From contig JAJZQH010000017.1 in the NCBI GenBank assembly GCA_021810905.1, forward strand, positions 1 to 42,804: a DNA stretch of 42,804 bases. Direction: 5' to 3'. This document shows, piece by piece, positions 1 to 11,900 of the stretch. Position 1 is the stretch's first letter, and every line of letters begins with the position of its first letter. Under the pieces are notes generated by a model that was not told the DNA's origin, did no database searches, and saw nothing but the letters and a program-made list of their open reading frames with translations. The stretch is from a bacterium (GTDB taxonomy: Bacteria; UBA10199; 2-02-FULL-44-16; JAAZCA01). The position numbers and the translations under genes are program-made.

Positions 1-2960
1 GATGAGCTGAGAGACGGATTGGCAAAATATCTCAAAGGAGAAAATGTTGCAGAAGGTCTGCATTCGGGAAGCGCAAAGGCTGTGAGGGATAAAAACGGGG
101 TGATAGGAGACAGCGAGGATGAGCGTGAGTTTATACGCACTCTCTTTGAGAAGCGAAATTTAAACAAGATAGCGGCATTGTGGGTGAATGGATCGAATAT
201 CGACTGGCAGCTCTTGTATGGTGACGGAAAAGAAGCGCTGCATCGCGTTCCATTGCCTGCGTATCCGTTCAAGCGTGAGAGATACTGGATACCCGAGGGA
301 GCTGGAGAAGTATCGGTCAAAGGAGCACAGAGTCGGCTGCACGAGATGCTGGACAGCAACGAATCGACGCTAGGTGAGCAGCGATATCGGAAGGTATTAA
401 CGGGCAATGAGTATTATCTGCGGGATCACGTCGTTAGTGGAACCAAGACATTGCCCGGTGTAGTGTATCTGGAGATGGCGCGGCTGGCAGGGGATCTTGC
501 AGGCGAAGGATCGAAAATCAACCGCATAAGTGATGTCGTATGGCTGCAGCCGGTGCAGGTGGATGGCGGCAGGGCTGAAGTGTATGTGAATCTGCATCCT
601 GACGAAGGTTTTGTCGGATATGAGGTCAGCAGTGGAGCCGGCAATGGAGGAGATCGCATCGTCAATTCGCAGGGCAGGCTTGAGTATGGAATGCGCGATG
701 ACGCGAAAACGGAAAGAGTAGATATTGAGGCGATTCGGGCGCGATGTACAGAAAACAAAGATAAGGAATCAGTATACCGTCTTTCCAGATCGATGGAGCT
801 GGAATATGGTACAACCTTCCAGGCAATAAGCGGGCTTATATATAATGATAAAGAGGTTCTGGCGAAGTTGGAGCTTCCCGAGACGTTAAAGGGCGGTTTT
901 GACGAGTATGTCCTGCATCCGTCGCTTGTGGATGGAGCCTTGCAGTCGACGCTGAGCCTCATGGGAGCTGCAGGCGATAACCGGATATATGTCCCGTTTT
1001 CATTGGGCAAGGTGGAGATAGTAAGACCTCTGGTCGATCATTGCTACGCATATGCACGTTCGACGGATGGCGGCGTGGGCGGCATGAGGGAGTTTGATAT
1101 CGATATCGCCGATGAAGCAGGAAATGTGTTGGTGGGGATACTCAAATTTACCGTTAGGGAATACAGCAAAGAGATGGTGAAACCTGCCAAGAAGTCGGAG
1201 ACCCTCAACTATTTGAGCGAATCCTGGAAGGAATCCCTGCTGGACTCAGTTCATGAGGCGATGTCGGGTTCGGTCATGCTTATAGGCGGAAGCGAAGAGC
1301 TGCGTTCAACGCTTCGAGAGAAAATTGGTTGCGGTTGCCGTATGTTGCAAATCAAAAACGGCGGAGGTTATGAGAAATTGGAAGATGGTTTGTACGAGGT
1401 AAAGGCGGGAGTTAAGGCCGATTATCAGAGCGTGGTGGAGGATCTTGATAAGGAAGGTACTCCTCCGGACAAGATCGTCTATCTTTACGAGGGAATTGAA
1501 TTGGAGAGAGAAGACGGCGATGTCGGCGCTGCACTGGCGGGGTATATCTATTCGGTCTTTGGCATGACCAGGGCATTGATGATGGCAAAAGCGGGTGGAG
1601 ATGTGAAGATGCTGTGCGCATATCATGGAAATGGAGTGAATCCATATGTTGGTGGTCTGAGCGGATTTGGGCGCAGCGCGCACCTTGAGAACTCAAAATT
1701 CAACTACAAGATCGTGAGCGTGGGGGCGAATGCCTCCAATGCTGAACTCGCTGGAAGGCTGGTGGATGAGTTTGAAAGCTGGGATGTGAAGGATGTGGAG
1801 ATAAAGTACGATAGGGATAAGCGGTATAAGAGGATTCTTGAGAAAGTAGATCTTGAGAAAGAAAATGGTGGCGCGGCCAGCTTGAAGCAGGGCGGAGTAT
1901 ATCTGATCACCGGCGGAATAGGCGGACTCGGAGCGATCTTCGCGCGGCATTTATCGGCTACCTATAAGACGAAGCTTGTGCTGAGCGATGTGAGGGAGTT
2001 GGACGCCAGGGGAGAAGCTTTGCTGTCCGAGGTTTCCGGTTTGGGCGGTGAGGTATTGTATGTGCGCTGCGATGTGACAAAGCTCGACGATGTGATGGAA
2101 CTCGTCAAGAGAGCAAAGGAGCGGTTCGGTCGGATCGACGGGATCATCCATGCGGCGGGAGCGATCCGCGATTCATTCGTCATGAAGAAGAAGCGTGAAG
2201 AGATGGAGTTAGTGCTGAACGCCAAGATCTATGGGGCGATCAATCTGGATGCAGCGACGGCAGGAGAGGACCTGGAGTTCTTCGTTACCTTTGCGTCGAT
2301 TGCTGGGGTTATGGGGAACATAGGGCAGAGCGATTACGCCTATGCCAATCGTTTTCTGGATAATTTTGCCGAATGGCGCGAGGGCCTGCGCGACCGGAAA
2401 GAGAGGCAAGGCAGGACGCTGTCGATCGATTGGCCGCTATGGGCCGAAGGCGGCATGGCAGTGGGCGAGGAGACAAAAAAGTGGCTGAAGCAGATGCTGG
2501 GTATTGTCGTGTTGCCTACATCGGATGGCATCATGGCCTTCGAAGCCGCTGTTCGAGGTGCGAGAAGCCAAGTGTGTGTGGTCTATGGCGACGTGAGCAA
2601 GATGCAGACACTTGTTGGTACAGCTTCGGAAGAAAAAGCCGCTGCAGGCAATAATATCTCTGAAGCCTCTGTGCGGGAGATGGGCGCGCTTCTCTTTGAT
2701 AAAATACGGCTGGATATGGTGAAGATCGTAGCCGGGATCATTAAGGTTGATGAAAGCGATGTCGATATAGAAGCGGAGATGAGTGAATACGGATTCGATT
2801 CAATTAATATTACGGATCTCACGAATAAGATAAACATGAGATACGGCATCAATCTTACGCCGGCGGTATTCTTCGAACACGGTTCAATCGCATCCATGGT
2901 CCAGTATCTGCTGAAGGAGCAGAGGGCTGTTCTCAGCGATTATTATAAACTTGATGCCGG
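1..2960 (+). other. PKS module fragment: post-KS linker, DH, KR, ACP
   Basis: Bases 1-290 encode the linker behind a ketosynthase that lies upstream, ending in the YPF..RYW motif. The dehydratase follows at about 316-1170, with catalytic His at 427-429, the glycine and proline of HxxxGxxxxP at 439 and 454, and Asp at 931-933. The ketoreductase, with its structural half, covers about 1190-2600: NADPH loop TGGIGGLG at 1909-1932, Ser at 2296 and Tyr at 2335. It keeps the final Asp of the LDD-type motif (IRD), which favours a B-type alcohol. The ACP covers about 2670-2940 with the phosphopantetheine Ser at 2800-2802 (GFDSI). A module of this kind would leave a trans double bond. Confidence 0.88.
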
Positions 2961-5900
2961 AATTGAAACGAAGGCTCCGGTCAAGGTTGAGGAACCAGAG
3001 GCGTTGCCGCCCATACGCTCCAGGTTCAGGCGCTTTGAACCGGCGACGGCAAGCGTGATGCCTGCTGAGGATCCAATAGCCGTTGTCGGGATGAGCGGTG
3101 TATTCCCTCAGTCAACTGATCTGGATGAATTCTGGCGCCATCTTGAGGCATGCGATGATCTGATAACCGAAGTGCCTCCGGATCGCTGGGATTGGAGGGA
3201 ATATTACGGCGATCCGCAGCTGGAGGGAAATCGCACTAAATCCAAGTGGGGCGGGTTCATGAAGGAAGTCGACAAGTTCGACGCTCCATTCTTCAAGATA
3301 TCTCCTCGCGAGGCCGAATTGATGGATCCGCAGCAAAGGATCTTTCTGGAAGTTGTTTGGAAGACCATTGAGAATGCCGGTTACTCCCCTTCGGCATTAT
3401 CCGGAAGCAGGACGGGTTTGTTTGTTGGCGTGGGTTCTGTTGATTACTATGAGTTGCTCAATGAATTGAAAATACCCATCGAGGCATATACTTCCACGGG
3501 GTGGACGCATTCAATATTAGCCAATCGCATATCATATCTTCTGAATCTGCGCGGTCCCAGCGAACCGATAGATACGGCATGCTCTAGCAGTTTGATAGCG
3601 ATACATAGAGCCGTCAGGGCCATACATGATGGCGACTGCGATATGGCGATAGCAGGCGGTGTGAGTGTCATGTTGACGCCGACATTGCATATTTCGTTCA
3701 GCAAGGCGGGAATGTTGAGTGATGACGGCAGATGCAAGACCTTTGATAAGAGCGCAAACGGATACGTGAGAGGTGAAGGAGCTGGAGCCGTCCTGCTCAA
3801 GCCATTATCCAGGGCGATCAGTGATGGAGATCATATCTACGGAATTATCCGCGCTACTGCGGAAAACCATGGGGGGCATGTCAGTTCGCTGACGGTGCCT
3901 AATCCAGTGGCCCAGGCTGAATTGCTCGTCGATGCGTATGGCCGCGCGGGAATAGAGCCGTGGAGAGTGGGATACGTCGAGTGCCATGGAACCGGTACGC
4001 CGCTTGGAGATCCTGTAGAGGTGAACGGTCTGAAGAAGGCGTTTGCGGATTTGTATGGCAAATCTCATATGGAATTCAGCGGAGAGGCGTATTGCGGGTT
4101 GGGAACAGTAAAGACGAATATAGGCCATTTGGAAACTGCGGCGGGTATAGCTGGCGTAGTAAAAGTATTGTTATCGCTGGAGCATAAAAAACTTCCGGGC
4201 GCCGTGCATTTTCACGAATTGAATCCGTACATAGAGCTCAAGAACAGCCCGTTTTATATCGTGGACAAAACGCAGGAATGGAAACCGTTGCAGGATAGAA
4301 ATGGTAAGGAGCTTCCCCGTGTTGCCGGCGTGAGCTCCTTCGGATTCGGCGGTGCAAACGCGCATGTGGTGATAGAGGAATATGATGATTCGAGGCGTAA
4401 GGCGCAGGGCATAAGGCATGCGGATGATGGGGAGAGACTTATCGTTTTATCGGCCTCGGATAAGGAGCGATTGCAGGATTATGTTAAGGAGATTGCGGCA
4501 TATCTGAATGACCTTTCCTCGTCAGAAGAGGAGGCCATCCGGCCGGCGCTTCGCGATATAGCTTATACGCTGCAGGTGGGCCGCGAGGCAATGGAGGAGC
4601 GCCTGGCTGTTGTAACGAAGAATATAGATGGGTTGAGAGAGGCATTGGCGAAATATCTTAAAGGGGAAAGCGTAGCGGAAGGCATGCATACCGGAAACAC
4701 GAGGGGCGCCAGGGATAAAAATGGCGTTATAGGAGATAGTGAGGATGAGCGTGCGTTCGTTCGCACTCTGTTCGAGAAGAGAAATTTAAACAAGATAGCC
4801 GCATTGTGGGTGAATGGTTCAAATATAGACTGGCAGCTCTTGTACGATGTCAATAAGGAAATGCTGCGTCGCATAGCGTTACCGACGTATCCTTTTGCGA
4901 AAAAACGATTCTGGCTAGGAGAGCGTGCTCAAAGTCATGCGTATGCAGTCGGAAACGATGCGTATAATCGTCATAAGGTAAAGGTCGTTTTAGATAAAGT
5001 CGGTGATCATGCCAGTGCCGATAATAGTTACCGTTTATCGAGCGAGACGATTGAGCCGGCCGTGCGATCAGCTCCTTCGGAACTTCATCAGGGAATAAAA
5101 TATAAGATGGAGAACGCTGGGCGGTCTGTAGCGAATGTTATTACAAAGGCTATTTCGCAAATACTGTACATCGATGCAGAAGAGATCGATGAAGAGACAA
5201 AATTTGTGGACTTGGGTTTGGACTCCATAACAGCAGTGGAAGCTGTAAAAAACATTAATGAAGCGTTGAGCGTCAATTTACAGGTTATCAAATTATATGA
5301 CTACAATACCATCAAGAGCCTGGCAAAGTATCTTATTTCAGAATACCAGACTTCTCTATCTACGGACATGATGAGGCATGTTGCATCTGTAAATGATCTC
5401 TCCGAAATTATAGATCTGGGAACGTCCATGCGACGAGTAGTACTTACCTCGGTTGGCAATAATGATAATGTTGAAACAGGCAACATTGATGTAAATGAAG
5501 TGTGCGCAGACGTTCAGAGAACTGGGATTTTCGAAGCGACTCAACATAGTGTTGATGGTGAGAGTATGAAACGATTTGCCGGGAAGGTGATCAGGGAAAC
5601 AATCTCTGGAGTTTTGTATGTCGAAGATGATGATGTTGATGATGAGACAAAGTTCGTTGATCTGGGTCTGGATTCAATTACTGCGGTGGAGGTGGTCAAG
5701 AGGATTAACGATGTTCTCAATATCAATTTGCAGGTGATTAAATTATATGACGTCAACAATATAACCGGTCTAATCGCATATCTTGTTGAGACATTCGCAG
5801 ATAAGATCAGCTGCTATTGTCGTGAATATGGCAATTTGCAAAGTGATGAGATTGAGAAAATGGCAGCCAGCGATGTTGTTAATAATCGTCAGGCGTTAAT

Positions 5901-8900
5901 TCATGAACATATAGCTGACAATGATATTTCCCCAGTATCAACAGTACTGACTCCTGCCTATCAAAGTCCAAGATCATCAAGAGACATTGCTGTAATAGGA
6001 ATCTCGGGAAGATTCCCTGGTGCAAATGATGTAGATAAGTTCTGGGATAATCTTGCTAACGGTGTTGATTCAATAACGGAAATACCGGCCGAGCGCTGGG
6101 ATTTCCATAAATATTATGATGCAGATCCATCAAGTGAACATAAAACGTATTCGAAGTGGGGTGGATTCGTTGATGATGTTGATAAATTTGATCCCTTGTT
6201 CTTTAGCATCTCTCCTGCAGAAGCGGAATATATGGATCCGCAGCAGCGTCTATTTTTGGAGGAAAGTTGGAAGGCGCTGGAAGATTCCGGATATAATGCA
6301 AAAAAAATGTCTGGTGTTAAATGTGGTGTCTTTGTTGGGGTCGGTCAGGGCGATTACGACTATAATCAGGCGGGATTTATAGATGGACTGTCATCCCGAA
6401 CATTATTGGGTATGAGTACATCGATACTGTCTGCCCGCATTTCATATATGTTGAATCTGAAGGGACCTAGCCTCGCTATTGAGACTGCGTGTTCAAGTTC
6501 ATTGGTTGCAATCCATGAGGCGTGTCAGAGTATAATTAATGGCGAGAGCGATCTTGCATTGGCAGGCGGAGTTTTCGTCATGTGTACGCCAAAAATGCAT
6601 ATTATGACTAGCAGTATGGGCATGTTGTCTCATGATGGAAGGTGCAAGACCTTTGATAATAGCGCAGACGGTTTTGTACCTGGTGAAGGTGTCGGTGTGA
6701 TTGTGCTGAAACCCCTGCTTAAGGCGATCGATGATTGCGATAACATCTACGGCGTCATCAAAGGGTCTTGTATTAATCAGGATGGAGCAACGAATGGCAT
6801 AACTGCACCCAGCGGTGAATCACAGACGTCGTTGGAGCTCGAAGTCTATAAGAAATATGAAATTAATCCAATGACCATTAGCTATGTAGAGGCACATGGA
6901 ACTGGGACTAAACTTGGGGACCCTCTGGAGGTGCAAGCAATAAATAGGGCTTTTAGCGAATATGTGGCTGAGAAACAGTATTGTGCAATAGGTTCCGTCA
7001 AGACAAATATAGGTCATTCGCTGACGGCAGCAGGAGTTGCTAGCGTAATCAAGGTCCTATTATGTTTGAAACATAAATCGTTGGTTCCCTCAATTAATTT
7101 TTTACATCCAAACGAACATATAACATTTCGTGATACGCCTTTTTATGTAAATACGGAGTTCAAGAAATGGGCCAATATCTATGGCGACCATCGCAGGGCT
7201 GCAATTAGTGCATTTGGATTCAGTGGAACGAACTGTCATATGGTTCTTGAGGAATATGTAGACGATAGAAAACGCGGCTCTGCTGCAAATCCGGGCCCCT
7301 TTATATTTACATTGTCTGCGAAAAATCAAAGCAGCCTGAGTGAGTACGTCAAAAAGACGCGCGAGCATATATTGTCGAAAGAGTTGCATCTTTCACTCGC
7401 TGATTTGGCATATACAATGCAAATTGGTAGAGAATCTATGGATGCACGTCTGGCTGTGGTGGTGAATGATCTCGGAGAGTTGAACAGCAATCTGGAGAAA
7501 TATCTTCGTGGTGAAAAGAATGTTGAGGGTTTGCATATAGGAAATGCGAAGGCCGTCGAGGACAGGAATGGAATAATAGGAGACAGCATTGAGGAGAAGG
7601 AATTTATACGGAATCTGTTTGATAAAAGAAATTACAACAAATTGGCCGCGCTATGGGCGGGTGGTTCAGAGATGTATTGGCAGATGCTCTATAGGGATAG
7701 TGAGAACTGTCCGCATCGAATATCATTGCCTACATATCCGTTCAAGCGTGAGCGGTATTGGATCCCCGAGAGTACTGGCGAGGCGACTGTCAGAGGAAGT
7801 CAGGGACGCCTTCATGAGCTGCTGGACAGCAACGAGTCCACGTTGGGGGAACAGCGGTATCGGAAGGTATTGAGCGGCAACGAGTATTATTTGCGCGATC
7901 ACGTTGTAGGCGGCACTAAAATATTGCCAGGCGTAGCGTATCTGGAGATGGCGCGGTTGGCGGGTGATCTTGCGGGCGAAGGTTCGAAGGTCAGTCGAAT
8001 AAGTGATGTAGTATGGCTGCAGCCGGTGCTGGTGGATGACGGAAAAACGGAAGTGTCCGTGACACTGTTTCCGGGCGAAGGTTTTGTCGAATACGAGGTG
8101 AGCAGTGGAGGCGAGCGCGCCGTCAATTCGCAGGGCAGGCTTGAGTATGGAGAAAGAGCAGAGGGATCGATCGATCGAATAGATATGGAGGCGGTACGAG
8201 CGCGGTGTACAGAGAGGATCGGCAAGGAGTCCTTATACCGAAGATTCGGAGAGATGGGTTTGAATTACGGGCTCAGCTTCCAGGCGATACAGGAGCTGAA
8301 CCATAACGACGAAGAAGTATTGGCGAAGCTTGAGTTGCCCGAATCGTTGAGGGACGGTTTTGGGGAATATGTGCTCCATCCATCGTTGATGGACGGCGCA
8401 CTGCAGTCGGTGGTGGGATTGATGGGCGATGCAGGCGAAGCGATATACGTGCCTTTTTCGCTTGGAGAAGTTGAGATAACCAAGCCGCTGGAGGAGAGGT
8501 GCTATGCGTACGTGAGAATAGCCGAAGGCAGCGAGAGAAATGCAAAGCAGTTTGATATTGCGATAGCAAATGAATCCGGAGACGTTCTGGTTCGGATTAA
8601 GGATTTTGCGGTGCGGCAGTACAGCCGTGAGAAGGTGAAGGCTGCGGAGGATACAGAGAGATTGGTGTATCTGCGAGAGGATTGGGCGGAGTCATCACTG
8701 ACATCCACGTCCGAGCCAATAGCAGGCACCGTATTGTTGATGAGCAGCAGCGAAGGCGTGATGGGGAGTATTCGAGGGCTGGTTGGCGATAGAGGGAACA
8801 TCATACAAGTCAAATACGGTAAAGGTTTCAAGGAAACCGGTGATGGAATATACGAAGTGAAGGCGGGAGATGAGGAGGATCATAGGCGGTTGGTCGAGAC

Positions 8901-11900
8901 ATTACACGGAAGGAATATCCATCCCGATAAGATCGTTTACGTATGGAAGACATCACGATTTGGAGAAGGTGAAAAGGATGTAGGGAAGAGTCTGGAGCGT
9001 GAGCTATATTCAATGCACAGCCTCACTCGTGCATTGATGGAGGGAAAGCCGAGGGAAGAGATAAAGTTTCTGTGCATGAACAGGTGTGAGGGATTGAATC
9101 CGCTGGCAAGCGCTTTGAGCGGTTATGCGCGTGGCGCCAATTTAGAGAATCCGAAGTTCAAATATAAAATCATATCAACGGATGCCGAAGTTGATGATGA
9201 TTATTTAGCCAAAAAAATGGGTCTGGAGTTCAGTAACTGGGGCGATGTTGGTGTGACAGAAATTCTGTATGAAGGGGGATTGCGATACCAGAGAAATCTG
9301 GAAGAGATGAACTTAAAGCCAGCTGATGAAGCCGGGGCGGGCCTTAAGGAAGGAGGAGTTTATGTGATCACAGGTGGTATGGGCGGGCTCGGATTGATGT
9401 TTGCCCGGCATTTGTCGCATCGGTACAAAGCCAGACTTATATTGAGCGGGCGGCGCGATCTTGATGGGAAGATAGAGAATGATTTGGCCGCGATAAACGG
9501 TTTGGGAGGCGAAGCCATATATGTGAGATGCGACATAACAAAGAGTGAGGAAGTTGGTGAGCTTCTTCGCAACGGTCGTGAGCGATACGGGAGAATAAAC
9601 GGAATAATCCATGCAGCAGGGGTATTGCATGATTCATTCATAACGAAGAAAACTCGCAAGGAGATGGAATCGGTAATAGGTCCGAAGGTATATGGTACGA
9701 TCAATCTGGACGCAGCTAGCCGCGGCGACGATCTCGATGTTTTCGTGCTATTTTCATCGTTGGCCGGAATTGTTGGGAATGTAGGGCAGACCGATTATGC
9801 GTATGGAAATCGGTTTATGGATAATTTCGCGGAGTGGCGAGAGCTGCTGCGCAAGGAAGGAAAGGTTCGCGGCAGGACCGTCTCCATCGACTGGCCGTTG
9901 TGGGAAGAGGGCGGGATGCATGTCGATGAGGAGAGTAAAAAGTGGCTGAAGGAGACGATGGGGATGATAGCGCTTCGTTCCGACGACGGAATTGCGGCGT
10001 TTGAGCGCGTATTGATGGGTGTAACGGGCCATGTGTCGGTATTCTTCGGTAACGCGCAAGGTATAGAAAAGCTGGTGCGAAAAATCGCGGTAGAGAGGGG
10101 AACGGCTAAAGAGCAGGCCCCGGAAGGAATGGCCAAGGGGATGAATGTCGAATTGCTCGGTAAAGTGCGCAAGGATACATTGAAACTGGTGTCCGAGATA
10201 TTGAAGGTGAAGGAGAACGACATTGATATAGAAGCCGACATGAGCGAGTACGGATTCGATTCAATAATGATCACGTCATTCGCCAATAAGCTCAACGGCA
10301 AATACGGGATCGAGTTGAGGCCAGCGGTATTTTTTGAGCATGGATCTATTGGCTCGCTAGTGGGTTATCTGATTGCCGAATACTCAGATAAGCTGATGGA
10401 TCATTATGAAATTGATCGAGTGAATATAATGGCGCCGCATGTGACGCCTCCAGAATCCGCGCAGGGGAAAATCGCGAAGGAGCAATTCAGGCGGAGTCGT
10501 TTTTTCAATGAACGTGTCTCTCCAGCGGCCGGCTCTGCAAATGAACCGGTGGCCGTTATAGGCATGAGCGGTGTGTTTCCACAGTCGTCTGATCTGGATG
10601 AATTCTGGCACCATTTGGAAAGGTGCGACGATTTGATAACCGAAATACCGCCCGATCGCTGGAACTGGAACGAATATTACGGCGATCAAGCGAAGGAAGA
10701 AAATAAGACAAAGGCCAAGTGGGGCGGGTTCATGAAAGAGGTGGACAAGTTTGACGCGACATTTTTCAATATCGCCCCTCGCGAAGCAGAGTTCATGGAC
10801 CCGCAGCAGAGGATCTTCCTGGAAGTCGTTTGGAAGTGCATAGAGGACGCCGGGTATCGGGCGAAATTATTATCCGGCACAAAGACGGGATTGTTCGTAG
10901 GAGTATCGTCCAGCGATTATAATGAAGTATTGCAGAGGGCGGGCATTAACATCAATGCGCACATGCCTACAGGGCTGGCGCATTCCGTTCTGGCAAATCG
11001 TATATCGTATCTGTTGAATTTACGGGGACCCAGCGAACCGATCGACACCGCGTGTTCCAGCAGTCTCATATCCATACATAGAGCGGTGCGCTCAATACAG
11101 GATGGCGACTGCGACATGGCTATCGCCGGCGGCGTCAATGTCATCTTGACGCCTATGCTGCACATAGCGTTCAGCAAGGCCGGTATGTTGAGCGAGGATG
11201 GTAGGTGCAAGACTTTTGATGCAAGCGCCAACGGTTACGTGCGTGGAGAGGGGGCCGGTGCAGTCCTTCTCAAGAAATTATCAAAGGCGATAAGCGACGG
11301 CGATCATATATACGGCGTAATTCGCGGAACGGCTGAGAATCACGGCGGCCATGTCAGCTCTTTGACCGTACCCAACCCCATCGCTCAGGCCGAATTGCTG
11401 GTGGATGCGTATGGTCGCGCAGGCATAGAGCCATGGCGTATTGGATATATCGAATGCCACGGGACTGGCACTTCATTGGGCGATCCAGTTGAGGTGAACG
11501 GTTTGAAGCGCGCGTTCGCAGAGATGTATCGCAAGATGGGCAAGGAGTTCAGCGGCGTTGCATATTGTGGATTGGGAACCGTGAAAACGAACATAGGACA
11601 TCTTGAGGCATCCGCCGGTATAGCAGGATTCATTAAGGCGTTGCTGTCGATGTGGCATGGGGAGCTGCCAGGGGTAGTACATTTCAAGGAATTGAACCCT
11701 CAGATCGAGATATCCGGGAGTCCTTTCTACATAGTCGATAAGTCGATGAAGTGGGAACGATTAAGGAATGCGAGCGGGAGGGAATTGCCGCGAGTACTGG
11801 GAGTGAGTTCATTCGGTTTTGGAGGCGCAAACGCGCACATTGTAGTGGAGGAATACTGGAACGAGAATGAGGCCCGGCAGCAGCTTGAGGGGCAACCTGA

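Noticed and set aside
19-21. TTG as the start of the PKS gene
   Set aside because: The frame is open back to base 1, and the preceding codons (DELRDG) match the same linker position in the other modules, so the gene simply continues upstream.
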